This document shows positions 8,210 to 16,619 of a DNA stretch of 64,000 nucleotides, in pieces (within the stretch, counting starts at the first letter, position 1; every line of letters starts with the position of its first letter). The stretch is taken from positions 1,922,001-1,986,000 of the forward strand of contig NZ_CP039432.1 in NCBI RefSeq assembly GCF_005484805.1. The letters run 5' to 3'. Both the position numbers and the translations under genes were made by a program. The notes beneath the pieces are model-generated. The model was not told where the DNA came from. It saw nothing but the letters and a program-made list of their open reading frames with translations, and did no database searches. The stretch is from Rhodococcus sp. SGAir0479 (GTDB lineage Bacteria > Actinomycetota > Actinomycetes > Mycobacteriales > Mycobacteriaceae).

Positions 8210-8635
8210 TCACCCGCCCCGGGAAGCCGCGCTCCGTCGGCGATTCTCCTTCACGATCGCGTCGACGAGTTCCTTCTTGCGCATCGTCGATCGGCCGGGG
8301 ATACCGAGCCGCCGCGCCACCTCGTACAGGTGCTGCTTACCGGCGTTCGCGTCGACACCCTCGGCGGTGGGTCCGGACGCGCGGGGTCCTCCGCTCCGGG
8401 CGCGGTCGTCGGACGGACCTTTGTGCTCCTTGGGTTCCCAGTGATCGCCGACCTTCTCGAAGCTGTGTTTGAGCGCCGCGTAGGCCACCCGATGGGCACG
8501 CTCGTCATCGCCGTACTCCTCCATCGCGGCGTCGTGGGCCTTCGCGAACGTGCGTTGCGCTTTCGCGGGTGAGCGGCGCAGCGTCTCGGGCAGCTCCCTG
8601 CGCACCGGTTGTCCGGATTTCGTCGTCTTGGGCAT
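8210..8635 (-). CDS. ChaB-Rho_N two-domain protein
   Basis: 141 aa. Residues about 10-70 match the ChaB domain (ELPETLRRSPAKAQRTFAKA, then WEPKEHKGPS), a small domain common in actinobacterial stress loci. Residues about 98-130 (KQHLYEVARRLGIPGRSTMR, then KKELVDAI) are a Rho-termination-factor N-terminal/SAP-like helix-extended-helix that binds nucleic acid. The linker is Gly/Ser/Pro-rich. It lies 40 bp downstream of the F420-type oxidoreductase on the same strand and probably shares its sigma-F promoter. It may coat or organise DNA in stress; that is inference from the domains. Confidence 0.8.
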   Translation of the reverse strand: MPKTTKSGQPVRRELPETLRRSPAKAQRTFAKAHDAAMEEYGDDERAHRVAYAALKHSFEKVGDHWEPKEHKGPSDDRARSGGPRASGPTAEGVDANAGKQHLYEVARRLGIPGRSTMRKKELVDAIVKENRRRSAASRGG

Positions 8636-8675
8636 GCCTCCTCCTTCGGGACCCCAGCGTGGCTCTACGCCGCCG

Positions 8676-9638
8676 TCACGACGAGAGCGACGACAGCGCC
8701 GGCGCCAGTTCGTCCGCGTAGAACCGGAAGAACCCGTCCACGTCGGGGCCCGCGTTCACCAGGGCGAGATGGTCGAAACCGGCTTCGGCGTAGGTGCGGA
8801 TCCTGTCGAGGTGACGCTCCGCGTCCGGCCCGTACCCGAAGCTTTCGGCGACGTCCGATTCGCGCACCACCGACGATGCGGCTTCGAAGTTGACCGGATT
8901 GGGCAGTTCGGCCTGCACCTTCCAGCCTGCGGCCGCGAACCGGAAGAGCTTGTGCGCGGACTGCAGCGCGGCCTCCTCGGTCGGCGCCCAGGACAACGAG
9001 ACCTCGGCGTACCGCGGACCGGCGCCGCCGGCCTTCTCGTACTTGTCGATCAGGTCCGGGTCGGCGTCCGTGGCGAACAACCCGTCACCCAACTCGGCCG
9101 CGATCTTCGCGGCCGGACCACCCGATCCCGCGACCACGATGGGCGGGAGCTCGTCGGGTAGATCGAATACCCGCGCGTCCTCGAGCTGAATGTGCCGTCC
9201 GTCGTAGCTGTGGTATCCGCCGCTCCACAACAGCCGGATCACGTCGATCGACTCACGCAGCATCTCGGACCGAGTCGCCGCCGCCGGCCACCCACGCCCG
9301 ACGACATGCTCGTTGAGTCGCTCGCCGGTGCCCACGCCCAGGACGAACCTGCCGTCGGACAGGAGCGCCGTGGTGGCCGCCGCCTGCGCGACGATCGCCG
9401 GGTGGTACCGGATGAAGGGGCACGTCACACCGGTGGCCAGCCCCAGCGTGGTGGTCTTCGCGGCGATCGCTCCCAGGATCGACCACGCGAACCCCGAATG
9501 GTTCTGGTCGTGCAACCAGGGGTGGAAGTGGTCACTGATCTCGACGAAATCGAAACCAGCCTCTTCGGCGCGCACCGCCTGCCGCACCAACTCGGTCGGC
9601 GTGTACGCCTCGGCGAACAGCTTGTACCCGATCTTCAC
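8676..9638 (-). CDS. LLM-class F420-dependent oxidoreductase (FGD-like, TIGR03557 type)
   Basis: 320 aa luciferase-like TIM-barrel enzyme. MKIGYKLFAEAYTPTELVRQ opens the fold; EISDHFHPWLHDQNHSGFAW, CPFIRYHPAIVAQAAATTA and GRFVLGVGTGERLNEHVVG are the F420-binding blocks of the glucose-6-phosphate dehydrogenase-related group. Substrate is unknown; several members reduce or oxidise small alcohols or sugars with F420. The GTG start at 9638 has GGAGGG upstream; the 29 extra residues of the longest frame are not family-like. A perfect GTTT-N16-GGGTAA promoter lies about 71-96 bp upstream. Confidence 0.88.
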   Translation of the reverse strand: MKIGYKLFAEAYTPTELVRQAVRAEEAGFDFVEISDHFHPWLHDQNHSGFAWSILGAIAAKTTTLGLATGVTCPFIRYHPAIVAQAAATTALLSDGRFVLGVGTGERLNEHVVGRGWPAAATRSEMLRESIDVIRLLWSGGYHSYDGRHIQLEDARVFDLPDELPPIVVAGSGGPAAKIAAELGDGLFATDADPDLIDKYEKAGGAGPRYAEVSLSWAPTEEAALQSAHKLFRFAAAGWKVQAELPNPVNFEAASSVVRESDVAESFGYGPDAERHLDRIRTYAEAGFDHLALVNAGPDVDGFFRFYADELAPALSSLSS

Positions 9639-9708
9639 AGTGCCCTCCGTTCCTGAACCGGTGGCGCCGAACGGGACGGCCGCCGCCGAAATACGACTCG
9701 AAGTGCAG

Positions 9709-9734
9709 TTACCCTCGCCGGTCACCGATGAAAC
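9709..9734 (-). promoter_or_regulatory. Sigma-F-type promoter before F420-type oxidoreductase
   Basis: Minus strand GTTT (9734-9731), 16 bp, GGGTAA (9714-9709). It is divergent from the Mn-catalase site at 9812, so the intergenic region carries two back-to-back sites. Confidence 0.7.
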
Positions 9735-9811
9735 GGGCGACAGGTCCGGTACTCACGATGCGTGGAGGTGTTGCGGTCGCGTCACGATCGGCGACGGATC
9801 CGTCGGTGCAT

Positions 9812-9836
9812 GATTTCTCCGCGACCTCGCGGGTAC
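9812..9836 (+). promoter_or_regulatory. Sigma-F-type promoter before Mn-catalase
   Basis: GATT (9812-9815), 15 bp, GGGTAC (9831-9836), 38 bp upstream of the catalase ATG. One mismatch in each box. Confidence 0.6.
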
Positions 9837-9874
9837 GTGGCCCGGGTCAGAGCCCCACAGCCCGAGGAAGTGAC

Positions 9875-10765
9875 ATGTTCACGCACAACAAGGATCTCCA
9901 GTTCGAAGTTCGCATCGACAAGCCCGACCCGAAGTTCGCGACACTGCTCCAGGAGCAGTTCGGCGGCGCCAACGGCGAACTCAAAGCCGCCATGCAGTAC
10001 TTCACCCAGGCCTTCGTGCTGCGCCGCAAGAATCCCCAGATGTACGACCTGTTCATGGACATCGCGACGGAAGAGTTCAGCCACCTCGAGATCGTGGGTT
10101 CGATGATCACGATGCTGCTCGACGGACTCAACGACGACCTCAAGCAGGCGAACGAGCGCTGCGACTGGATGCCCGTCGTGGCGAGCGCGGACGGTCGCGA
10201 GCAAGCCATCCACCAGGTCGCCGTCAGTCCGTTGTACCTGGGGCTCACGGGCGGTGGACCCGACGTCGTCAACTCGGCGGGCACGCCCTGGTCGGGGACG
10301 TTCGTCAACTCCAACGGGGATCCGTCGGTGGACCTGCGGAGCAACCTGGCCGCGGAGTCCCGCGCGAAGATCGTCTACGAGTACCTCAAGCAGTTCACCG
10401 ACGATCCGGGGGCGCAGGACACGCTGACTTTCCTGATGACCCGGGAAGTGGCGCACTACCAGCAGTTCACGGCGGCGCTCAACGAACTGCCGGTGAACTT
10501 TCCGCCCGGCCAGCTTCCCGGTGACGACCGGTTCCAGAACGTCGCGTTCAACATGTCCAACGGTGGATCGGTCCGCGGGCCGTGGAACGAGGGGCAGGGA
10601 CCGTGGCCGGCCGGAACCGAATGGCGCTACGTGGAGGCCCCGGCCGAGCAGTGGTTGCACAGCGAGGACAGCGCCAATCGCGGCGAGACCGCGAGCCCGC
10701 AGGGTGAGCCGGCCGTGCAGGGAACCAAGCCGTTCACGCACGAGCAGCACGTGGCGGCGACCTGA
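9875..10765 (+). CDS. Manganese-containing catalase
   Basis: 296 aa. The ferritin-like four-helix core carries the dimanganese ligands: GANGELKAAMQYFTQAF (first Glu), ATEEFSHLEIVGSMI (Glu and His), and LTFLMTREVAHYQQFTAALN (Glu and His). FPPGQLPGDDRFQNVAFNMS is the family C-terminal arm. It disproportionates hydrogen peroxide without haem, so works when haem catalase is inhibited. The ATG at 9875 has GAGGAAG upstream. A sigma-F-like promoter precedes it and a perfect 16-bp hairpin follows. The window also encodes a haem KatE, so the cell has two unrelated catalases. Confidence 0.92.
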   Translation: MFTHNKDLQFEVRIDKPDPKFATLLQEQFGGANGELKAAMQYFTQAFVLRRKNPQMYDLFMDIATEEFSHLEIVGSMITMLLDGLNDDLKQANERCDWMPVVASADGREQAIHQVAVSPLYLGLTGGGPDVVNSAGTPWSGTFVNSNGDPSVDLRSNLAAESRAKIVYEYLKQFTDDPGAQDTLTFLMTREVAHYQQFTAALNELPVNFPPGQLPGDDRFQNVAFNMSNGGSVRGPWNEGQGPWPAGTEWRYVEAPAEQWLHSEDSANRGETASPQGEPAVQGTKPFTHEQHVAAT

Positions 10766-10786
10766 GGACGACAGACCCGAGGACGA

Positions 10787-10829
10787 ACCGGAACTCCCCG
10801 CCCCCTTCCGGTCGGCGGGGAGTTCCGGT
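10787..10829. terminator. Bidirectional hairpin terminator
   Basis: Perfect 16-bp stem ACCGGAACTCCCCGCC (10787-10802) with complement at 10814-10829 and an 11-nt loop, between the convergent Mn-catalase and hemerythrin genes. Confidence 0.7.
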
Positions 10830-10849
10830 GCCTGTGCTGCTCCGGCCCG

Positions 10850-11431
10850 TCAGCTGGGGGGCGTCTCGGGCGGATGGTGCCGGCTCCGCCCACTGAGCGC
10901 GTCGCGCACCTTGTCCACCGCCGCCGCCATCGCTCCCGTCGTCTTGAGCACCGCCGGGTTGGGCGGGGTCTTCGGGTGAGGACGGGTGGGGGCGCGTTTA
11001 CGGGCGACCTCCAACCGATTGCCGGCATCCTCGAGGTCCGACTCCGGCACCGCTTCCCGCACCCGGGGCCAGACCTCGTTCTGCTCGTACTCGATGTGTT
11101 CGCGTGCGGCCGACAGGAATTGGCGGAGGGCCGATTCGTACTCCTCCTCACCCGCCTTCCCGTGCTCGATGGTGTCGAGCAACTTCTCGCCCTCCACCTC
11201 CTGACCGATCGCGGTGTCGGCCAGCTCGTCACCGCCCGGCACGACGTCACGGACGATCGGCCAGAAGATCTCCTGTTCGATCGTCTCGTGCCGCGATTCC
11301 GCGATCACCAGGTTGGCCACCATGTCGTCGCGGCCCGGTGCCCCCGGACCTGCGCCCTCGAGCACCTCCAACATTCCGAGCACACTCTCGTGTTCGGCGC
11401 GCAGAAACGTCAACGCGTTCACCACACCCAT
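10850..11431 (-). CDS. Hemerythrin (HHE cation-binding) domain protein
   Basis: 193 aa. The HHE di-iron motif is visible: FLRAEHESVLGMLEVLE (first His), ESRHETIEQEIFWPIVRD (second His, Glu, Glu) and AAREHIEYEQNEVWPRVREA (third). The C-terminal 60 residues are Pro/Arg-rich and end in SGRSRHHPPET. Such proteins bind oxygen, NO or iron, and mycobacterial homologues affect peroxide tolerance. The ATG at 11431 follows GGAGGTG; the longer start at 11491 is unlikely. A GTTT-N16-GGTTAT promoter lies just upstream, consistent with stress control. Confidence 0.87.
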   Translation of the reverse strand: MGVVNALTFLRAEHESVLGMLEVLEGAGPGAPGRDDMVANLVIAESRHETIEQEIFWPIVRDVVPGGDELADTAIGQEVEGEKLLDTIEHGKAGEEEYESALRQFLSAAREHIEYEQNEVWPRVREAVPESDLEDAGNRLEVARKRAPTRPHPKTPPNPAVLKTTGAMAAAVDKVRDALSGRSRHHPPETPPS

Positions 11432-11463
11432 CACCTCCAGAGTCCGGGGCTGTCCGGTAGGAC

Positions 11464-11489
11464 ATAACCGAATCGCAGCGATCTCAAAC
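11464..11489 (-). promoter_or_regulatory. Sigma-F-type promoter before hemerythrin gene
   Basis: Minus strand GTTT (11489-11486), 16 bp, GGTTAT (11469-11464). Perfect -35 and spacing; -10 differs from GGGTAT at one base. Confidence 0.6.
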
Positions 11490-11582
11490 ACGCGCGACCC
11501 GGTGGACAGGAAGGAGCGGACAGGGCACGGTGGGCACCACGACCCGCCGCAGATCCGTCACAGGACCGTAGGGAGAACCGGT

Positions 11583-12479
11583 ATGCACGAGCGAGAACCG
11601 TTGCAGGACCCCACCACCCGCTACCCCGCTCCCGCGTCGCAGGAGCAGCCGGCGATCGCGCATCCCGGGCTGACCTCCGAAATGGTGACGAAACCCGACC
11701 ACGGTGAAAACGACTACCGGGGCAGCGGGCGACTCGAGGGCCGCCGAGCCCTCGTCACCGGAGGCGACTCCGGGATCGGGCGCGCCGTCGCGGTGGCATT
11801 CGCCCGCGAGGGTGCGGACGTGGCCGTCAGTTACCTGGCGGAGGAAGAGTCGGACGCACAGGAGACCGTTCGTCTGATCGAGGCTGCGGGACGCCGCGCC
11901 CTCCCCCTGCCCGGCGACATCCGGGCGGAGGACCACTGCCGCGCCCTGGTGGACACCACCGTGCAGGAATTCGGCGGCCTGGACATTCTCGTCAACAACG
12001 CTGCCTACCAGATGGCCAGGCCCGGCGGGATCGCGGAGATCACCACCGAGCAGTTCGACCGCGTCATGAAGACCAATCTCTACGCACTGTTCTGGCTGTG
12101 CAAGTTTGCCGTCGAGGTGATGCCGCCCGGATCGACGATCGTCAACACGTCGTCGATCCAGGGCCGGAATCCGTCGCCGTCGCTGATGGACTACGCAACC
12201 ACCAAGGCCGGCATCGTGGATTTCACCAAGGCCCTCGCCGACGACGTCGCCGACCGCGGTATTCGGGTGAACGCTGTTGCGCCCGGACCGATCTGGACGC
12301 CGCTCATTCCCGCGACCATGCCGCCCGAGCAGTACCGCGAGTTCGGGAAGGACGTGCCGCTCGGCCGTCCGGGACAGCCCGCCGAGCTCGCGCCTGCGTA
12401 CGTGTTCTTCGCGTCCCGCGAATCCAGTTACGTCACAGGCGAAGTTCTCGGCGTCACGGGCGGCACGCCCTTCACGTGA
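11583..12479 (+). CDS. Short-chain dehydrogenase/reductase (YghA/GsiB-neighbour type)
   Basis: 298 aa. A 45-residue N-terminal extension (PAIAHPGLTSEMVTKPDHGE) precedes the Rossmann fold, as in the long SDRs found in stress loci. Motifs: TGGDSGIGRAVA (cofactor loop), NNAAYQ, catalytic NTSSIQG with YATTKAG (Tyr and Lys), and VNAVAPGPIWTPL. NAD(P)-dependent; substrate not evident. The ATG at 11583 has AGGGAGA upstream. It is divergent from the hemerythrin gene and may share a control region with it. It ends 6 bp before a convergent membrane protein gene. Confidence 0.9.
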   Translation: MHEREPLQDPTTRYPAPASQEQPAIAHPGLTSEMVTKPDHGENDYRGSGRLEGRRALVTGGDSGIGRAVAVAFAREGADVAVSYLAEEESDAQETVRLIEAAGRRALPLPGDIRAEDHCRALVDTTVQEFGGLDILVNNAAYQMARPGGIAEITTEQFDRVMKTNLYALFWLCKFAVEVMPPGSTIVNTSSIQGRNPSPSLMDYATTKAGIVDFTKALADDVADRGIRVNAVAPGPIWTPLIPATMPPEQYREFGKDVPLGRPGQPAELAPAYVFFASRESSYVTGEVLGVTGGTPFT

Positions 12480-12485
12480 GGCCGC

Positions 12486-12890
12486 TCAGTGCGACGGGTG
12501 CGGAGTCCCCTGGCCCGTATCGCCACCGAACGGATGCCGCAGGCTGCGCGGGTGCGCGGTCTGCCGCGCATCCGCCGGTGGCGTGGTGACCGCCGCGGTG
12601 TCGCGTCCGGGAACCGCGGTGGCCGCGTCGCGGCGCTCGAGCTCGTGGCGCGCATAGCGTTCCCGGCGCGAGTACCGGCGTGCACCGGCGAGCAACAGTG
12701 CCAGGCCGAGCATGCCGGCCGCGCCCACCACGAGGCCGACGAGGAACAGTGTGCCGGTCGAACCCGTTACGTGGACACCGAAGATGGTGAAGTCGTCCTG
12801 CAGGGCGTGTTCGGTTCCGGTGTTGTTCACGACGCCCGCTACGCCGATCGCGACGGCGGCGACGAGAATGACTAGTCCGATGATGATCAT
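12486..12890 (-). CDS. Two-helix membrane protein with long basic/polar tail
   Basis: 134 aa. Helices at MIIIGLVILVAAVAIGVAGVV (residues 1-21, truncated here to the visible core) and TLFLVGLVVGAAGMLGLAL (about 48-66), then a cytoplasmic tail with RRYSRRERYARHELERR. This layout resembles small LapA-like or SHOCT-less envelope proteins, but I cannot name a family. Start ATG at 12890 follows GGAGGAG. It begins 23 bp after the cytochrome P450 stop on the same strand, so is likely in the same sigma-F-type transcript. Confidence 0.75.
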   Translation of the reverse strand: MIIIGLVILVAAVAIGVAGVVNNTGTEHALQDDFTIFGVHVTGSTGTLFLVGLVVGAAGMLGLALLLAGARRYSRRERYARHELERRDAATAVPGRDTAAVTTPPADARQTAHPRSLRHPFGGDTGQGTPHPSH

Positions 12891-12913
12891 GAGCACTCCT
12901 CCGTAGGGGGCGG

Positions 12914-14305
12914 CTACGCCGCCGCGAACTTCAGTCCGTAGTGATTGAGAGTCGGGGGCAGCGGCGCATCGGGCTGCAGTCGCGGTGTGCTGGTCTGTTC
13001 GAGGTGGTCGAACGCAGCCAGCACGGCCGCCAGCGCGGTGCTCGACGCGAACAGCGCGAGGTTGCGTCCCGGGCATTCGGCCGGCCCCGCGCTGAAGGGC
13101 AGGAGGGTTCGCAGGCCCTCGGCGCGGCCGTCCGTCCAGATGTCGGGGGCGAACGCGTCGGCGAAGTCGAACCGGTCCCGGTCCCGGTGCAGGGGCGGGG
13201 TGAGGACGAGAAACGCGCTGCCCTCAGGGACGACGGTCGTACCGCCGCCGGTCCGCCACGACGTCGGCTCGGTGGAGTCCCGGAGGATCGCGGGCGTCGT
13301 CGGCCACAGCCGCAGCGACTCGAGGATGCAGGAGCGCAGGAACGGCAGCGTGGACACCGTGCCCGTCGCGCGTCCGGTCGCCTCCTCTCGCGCCCGGACG
13401 AGGTCGTCGGGGTGCGCCGCCAGCAGCGCGAGCGCGCGCAGGGTGGCGATGCCGGTCGCGTCGAAGGCGAAGAGCCAGTGCGGAATCTGGCCCACCGGAT
13501 CGACGTCCGGCGACGATCCCGCGGCGGCGAGCGCGTGGATCAGCGTGCCCTCCTCCGCCCGCTCGGCGTACTCGTAGAGGCTGTCGAAGAAGCGGTCGCG
13601 GCGGTGACGGCGGGGCGGGGTCAGGTACGACCAGTTGCCGCCCGATCGAAGTTTCCACAGCCGGTCGGTGACGTCGGAGTCGTCTCGCGCACTGGCACCC
13701 AACGTCACCTGCCGCACGATGCGCCACCAGGTCCGGACGAAGTCGGCGGCGTCCAGTCGACCGGAGACGCGGACGTCCTCGGCGAATGCCCCGATCTCCC
13801 GGTCGATCGTCGCGGCGATGGACTCGGCGGCGCTGTGCAACGGCTTCGGTGTCTCGAGCGCGGCCTCGTTGACGGCTCGGCGTCGGCTGCGGGCAGCTCC
13901 GGTGGAGATCAGCACGCCGCGCGGCTGGAACGTGCCGAGCGCTGCTCGCTTCTCCTTGTTGGCGGGGGTGAACGGTTCCGGACTGTCCGCGAGGACCCGG
14001 GCCACGTCGTCCGGATCGAGCAGCAGCACCAGGCGCCGGCCGGGCAGGCGCAGTTCCACCGGGCCCCGCCCGAACTCGCGGCGCAGACGCCGGAACATGT
14101 CGATCGACAGTGCGTCGGCTCCGGTCTTCTCGAGCAACGGCATCACGAGGTGTCGGCGCGCGATGACGCCCGCAGCGACGGAGGGCGCCCCCAACGCGGC
14201 CACGGCCCTCGCCGCTCGCAGTCCGGTGAGGACGGGCAGCCCGGTCGCGGCGTCCGGGACCGCTCCGCGAATGCCCGGCTCGAGCGCTGTGTGGTTTCCG
14301 GTCAT
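12914..14305 (-). CDS. Cytochrome P450
   Basis: 463 aa. The haem-ligand motif FSAGPAECPGRNL places the thiolate Cys at residue 411; the K-helix ExxR is ESLRLWPTTPAI. The I-helix segment WLFAFDATGIATLRAL lacks the classic acid-alcohol pair, so the oxygen-activation site is unusual and a peroxygenase or other non-standard activity is possible. No reductase or ferredoxin gene is adjacent. The ATG at 14305 lies about ten bases below the -10 box of a GTTT-N15-GGGTAG promoter, so the mRNA may be almost leaderless. Substrate unknown. Confidence 0.9.
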   Translation of the reverse strand: MTGNHTALEPGIRGAVPDAATGLPVLTGLRAARAVAALGAPSVAAGVIARRHLVMPLLEKTGADALSIDMFRRLRREFGRGPVELRLPGRRLVLLLDPDDVARVLADSPEPFTPANKEKRAALGTFQPRGVLISTGAARSRRRAVNEAALETPKPLHSAAESIAATIDREIGAFAEDVRVSGRLDAADFVRTWWRIVRQVTLGASARDDSDVTDRLWKLRSGGNWSYLTPPRRHRRDRFFDSLYEYAERAEEGTLIHALAAAGSSPDVDPVGQIPHWLFAFDATGIATLRALALLAAHPDDLVRAREEATGRATGTVSTLPFLRSCILESLRLWPTTPAILRDSTEPTSWRTGGGTTVVPEGSAFLVLTPPLHRDRDRFDFADAFAPDIWTDGRAEGLRTLLPFSAGPAECPGRNLALFASSTALAAVLAAFDHLEQTSTPRLQPDAPLPPTLNHYGLKFAAA

Positions 14306-14314
14306 GCCGATGAC

Positions 14315-14339
14315 CTACCCGCACAGCCCGAACGCAAAC
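14315..14339 (-). promoter_or_regulatory. Sigma-F-type promoter before cytochrome P450
   Basis: Minus strand GTTT (14339-14336), 15 bp, GGGTAG (14320-14315). The -10 box ends only 9 bp before the P450 ATG. Confidence 0.7.
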
Positions 14340-14340
14340 C

Positions 14341-14523
14341 CTAGGAGGCCAGCACCTGCGGAGACAGCGTCTTCAGCATCGCGTTGGCCCAGCGCAGCCG
14401 GCGAAGCGTCTCGGGGTGGCACCGCGCGGACAACGCCGTCAGTATGCGGTCCCTCGACGTCATGTCGCGCTGGTACCCCGGTTCGGCGACCTTGACACCT
14501 GCGCGCCGGGCCGCCGCCACCAC
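14341..14523 (-). CDS. Possible small basic protein (uncertain)
   Basis: A 60-codon frame from a GTG at 14523 (weak GAGGGG upstream), or 40 codons from ATG 14463. The stretch MTSRDRILTALSARCHPETL with LRRLRWANAMLKTLSP looks helical and protein-like, but I recognise no family. It sits immediately upstream of the P450 promoter and in a gap of about 320 bp that otherwise holds nothing I can support. It may be a decayed gene end. Confidence 0.3.
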   Translation of the reverse strand: MVAAARRAGVKVAEPGYQRDMTSRDRILTALSARCHPETLRRLRWANAMLKTLSPQVLAS

Positions 14524-14622
14524 GCCCCTCGGGCGTTTCGGATCCGGGTGGCGGGGGAATCCTGGGGGTATGTGCGGACCCAGACCCCCGAGAGCTGCGC
14601 TTCCACCGGCGCCGTGCCCGGT

Positions 14623-14793
14623 ATGACGCGGCGCGACCCGTCGGCGCCCTCGCCGGACCCGGACGACGAGGAGAGCGACGACGCCGACGTCCGCTATCCG
14701 CAGCCGAGCCCGCTGGATCCGTGGTGGCGGCGAGTGATGGACGCCGGATCGTCCTCGGGTGACGACCCGGCTGCCCCCGGACCCGACGCGTGA
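14623..14793 (+). CDS. Small acidic protein (unknown)
   Basis: 56 aa, rich in Asp, Ser and Pro (SPDPDDEESDDADVRYPQPS, then PLDPWWRRVMDAGSS). It is probably disordered apart from the central WWRRVMD. It resembles other tiny acidic proteins in this window (23167, 23796, 39534). A GGGTAT lies at 14566-14571 but has no acceptable -35, and no strong ribosome site precedes the ATG. Length and composition make it a plausible but unproven gene. Confidence 0.45.
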   Translation: MTRRDPSAPSPDPDDEESDDADVRYPQPSPLDPWWRRVMDAGSSSGDDPAAPGPDA

Positions 14794-14818
14794 GGCGCGC
14801 TGCCGGGTCCGGACGCGG

Positions 14819-15334
14819 CTACCGTCGATCGTCGTGGCCGGAAGTCGGCGCACCGGGAACGCGACGGTCACCACCGTTGGCCTCCTGCCATGCGCGGTAC
14901 ACGTCGACCGCGTCCTGGCGCGGTTCGTAGCGCATGGGCAGACGACGCTCGTCCCAGCTCTTGCCGAACTCGTCGTAGAACGTATCGAGTTCGAAGTACT
15001 TCCGATCGTCGACGTAGTGCGGTTGGTACGCCTCCCGCGTCGTGAGGAACACGACCTCGTCGGGCGAGCAGTAGTACAGCGCGCCCAGGCACATCGGGCA
15101 CGGCTGCGCGAGAACGTAGATCGTGGCGCCGACGAGGTGCTCGGTCCCGAGACGCACGCATGCCTCCCGGATCGCGAGTATCTCGGCGTGCGCCGTGGGG
15201 TCACCGGTCTGTGCCACCAGATTGGGGCTCTCCGCGAGGATCGTGCCGTCCTCGACGATGACTGTCGCGAAGGGGCGTCCCCCTTCCGCGACGTTGCGGC
15301 GGGCGAGGTCGATGGTGCGTTGTGCAAAGTCCAT
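14819..15334 (-). CDS. CMP/dCMP-deaminase-fold nucleoside or guanine deaminase
   Basis: 171 aa zinc deaminase. The zinc site is complete: TAHAEILAI (His49, Glu51) and AQPCPMCLGALYY (Cys79, Cys82). The extended C-terminus with YQPHYVDDRKYFELDTFYDE is like the guanine deaminase/GuaD-type group rather than tRNA adenosine deaminase TadA. I chose ATG 15334, which has AGGA 7 bp upstream and fits the family; a GTG at 15394 directly after cynS is an alternative. It is the last gene of the cyanase cluster, so its ammonia-releasing reaction may be functionally linked; its substrate is unknown. Confidence 0.8.
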   Translation of the reverse strand: MDFAQRTIDLARRNVAEGGRPFATVIVEDGTILAESPNLVAQTGDPTAHAEILAIREACVRLGTEHLVGATIYVLAQPCPMCLGALYYCSPDEVVFLTTREAYQPHYVDDRKYFELDTFYDEFGKSWDERRLPMRYEPRQDAVDVYRAWQEANGGDRRVPGAPTSGHDDRR

Positions 15335-15397
15335 GGTGATGTCCTGGGCGTCTCGGTTCCGGGCGACTCGGAGGGCGGTGAGGTGCGGTTCCACCGG

Positions 15398-15868
15398 TCA
15401 GAAGGGCTTGGTGGGCAGGTACTTTCCGTCCAATGTGATCACGGCGCGCTCACCGCCGTCGGGATCGGCGACCTTCTTCACGTCGAGCTTGAAATTGATG
15501 GCGCTGATGATGCCGTCACCGAACTGCTCGTGTACCAGTGCCTTGAGTGTCGTGCCGTACACCTGGAGCATCTCGTAGAAGCGGTAGATCGTCGGATCGG
15601 TGGGTACGACGCCCGGAATCGAACCTCGGGTGGGGATCGTCTGAAGCAACGTCGCCGCATCGGCACCGAGATCGAGCAGTTCGGCGACCGCGCGGGCGGA
15701 CTTCTCGGGGAGCGCGTGCTGGCCCAGAACCGCGGCCGTGACGAAGGCGACCGACAGGTCGGCGGCATCCGCGATCTGTTGCCACGTCACATCCTTCTCG
15801 ATCTTGGCGGCGACGGCGTCGACGGCCAGATTTCGGCGGGCGGTGGGGTCGAGTTGTGCGTGCACCAT
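15398..15868 (-). CDS. cynS: Cyanate hydratase (cyanase)
   Basis: 156 aa, exactly the length of E. coli CynS. It converts cyanate and bicarbonate to carbamate and carbon dioxide, the carbamate breaking down to ammonia. The catalytic residues are all present: Arg96 and Glu99 in [13 protein letters not shown], and Ser122 in [14 protein letters not shown]; the C-terminus ends [12 protein letters not shown] as in the family. The ATG at 15868 is preceded by AAGGA. Downstream of carbonic anhydrase (40 bp) and upstream of the deaminase, it forms a cyn operon read toward lower coordinates. Confidence 0.96.
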   Translation of the reverse strand: MVHAQLDPTARRNLAVDAVAAKIEKDVTWQQIADAADLSVAFVTAAVLGQHALPEKSARAVAELLDLGADAATLLQTIPTRGSIPGVVPTDPTIYRFYEMLQVYGTTLKALVHEQFGDGIISAINFKLDVKKVADPDGGERAVITLDGKYLPTKPF

Positions 15869-15908
15869 GATGTGGTTCCTTTCGGGGAGGGTCTTGTCGG
15901 ATGCGCGG

Positions 15909-16508
15909 TCACGCGGCGGGCGTCGAGACGCCACCGGCGTGCTCGGCGACGGTGACGGCGCCGGTCGGGATGTCGAACACCCAACCTTCGACGGTGAGGG
16001 TTTCTCGGGTCAGGGCTCGGGCCACCGCCGGATGGGTGGCCAGATTGCTCAGCTGCGCAACGACGTTCGCCTCCACCAGCGCCGAGACGGCGTCGTCGGT
16101 GCGGCGGACGGCTCGGGCCGCGGAAGCGTCGGTGTGCCGCAGCCACTGCGCAACTGCCGGCACGCCTGTCAGGTCGTGGTGCTCCGCGACCGCAGTCATC
16201 GCTCCGCAGCCGGAGTGGCCGCAGACGACGACGCGGGCGACACCGAGTACCGCGACCGCGTACTCGATACTGGCGGCGGTACCGTCTCCTCCCGGCCCGT
16301 AGGCCGGGACGATGTTTCCAGCTGTGCGAACGACGAACAGCTCCCCCGGCTCGCTACTGGTGATCAGCTCCGGAACTACACGCGCATCGGAGCATCCGAT
16401 GAACAACGTGTGTGGAGCATGCACTGCGGCAAGTTCGGCGAAAAGACTTGCCTTGGTGGGGAAGACGTCGCGTTGGAAGTGCGTGACGCCGTCTGCGAGA
16501 TCAGGCAT
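15909..16508 (-). CDS. cynT: Beta-carbonic anhydrase (CynT-like)
   Basis: 199 aa. Beta-class zinc ligands are in place: Cys39 with Asp41-Arg43 (GCSDARV), His98 and Cys101 (CGHSGCGAM). In cyanate metabolism this enzyme re-hydrates the carbon dioxide made by cyanase so that bicarbonate, a co-substrate, is not lost from the cell. The ATG at 16508 has AGGAGG 4 bp upstream. It is the first gene of the operon, 111 bp downstream of cynR on the same strand. The context makes the CynT role likely, although the fold alone cannot separate CynT from housekeeping carbonic anhydrases. Confidence 0.9.
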   Translation of the reverse strand: MPDLADGVTHFQRDVFPTKASLFAELAAVHAPHTLFIGCSDARVVPELITSSEPGELFVVRTAGNIVPAYGPGGDGTAASIEYAVAVLGVARVVVCGHSGCGAMTAVAEHHDLTGVPAVAQWLRHTDASAARAVRRTDDAVSALVEANVVAQLSNLATHPAVARALTRETLTVEGWVFDIPTGAVTVAEHAGGVSTPAA

Positions 16509-16575
16509 CGAGCCTCCTGTGATGGGATCGGTCGGGCGAGGTTGCCCGACGAGATCCACCCTGCCCCCGCGGCGG

Positions 16576-16613
16576 CTATAGCGTCCAATACTTGTCTTCC
16601 ATCGTTTCCATAG
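16576..16613 (-). promoter_or_regulatory. Putative CynR-controlled promoter region
   Basis: An A/T-rich block (unusual here) between cynR and cynT, bounded by CTATAG (16576-16581) and CCATAG (16608-16613), with a repeated ATGGAA on the minus strand. Such LysR-type T-N11-A-like elements near the target promoter fit CynR binding, but the exact boxes are a guess. Confidence 0.4.
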
Positions 16614-16619
16614 ACGTGG

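Noticed and set aside
14535-14571. GTTT and GGGTAT before the small acidic protein at 14623
   Set aside because: Spacer of 27 bp is far outside 15-17; likely chance.
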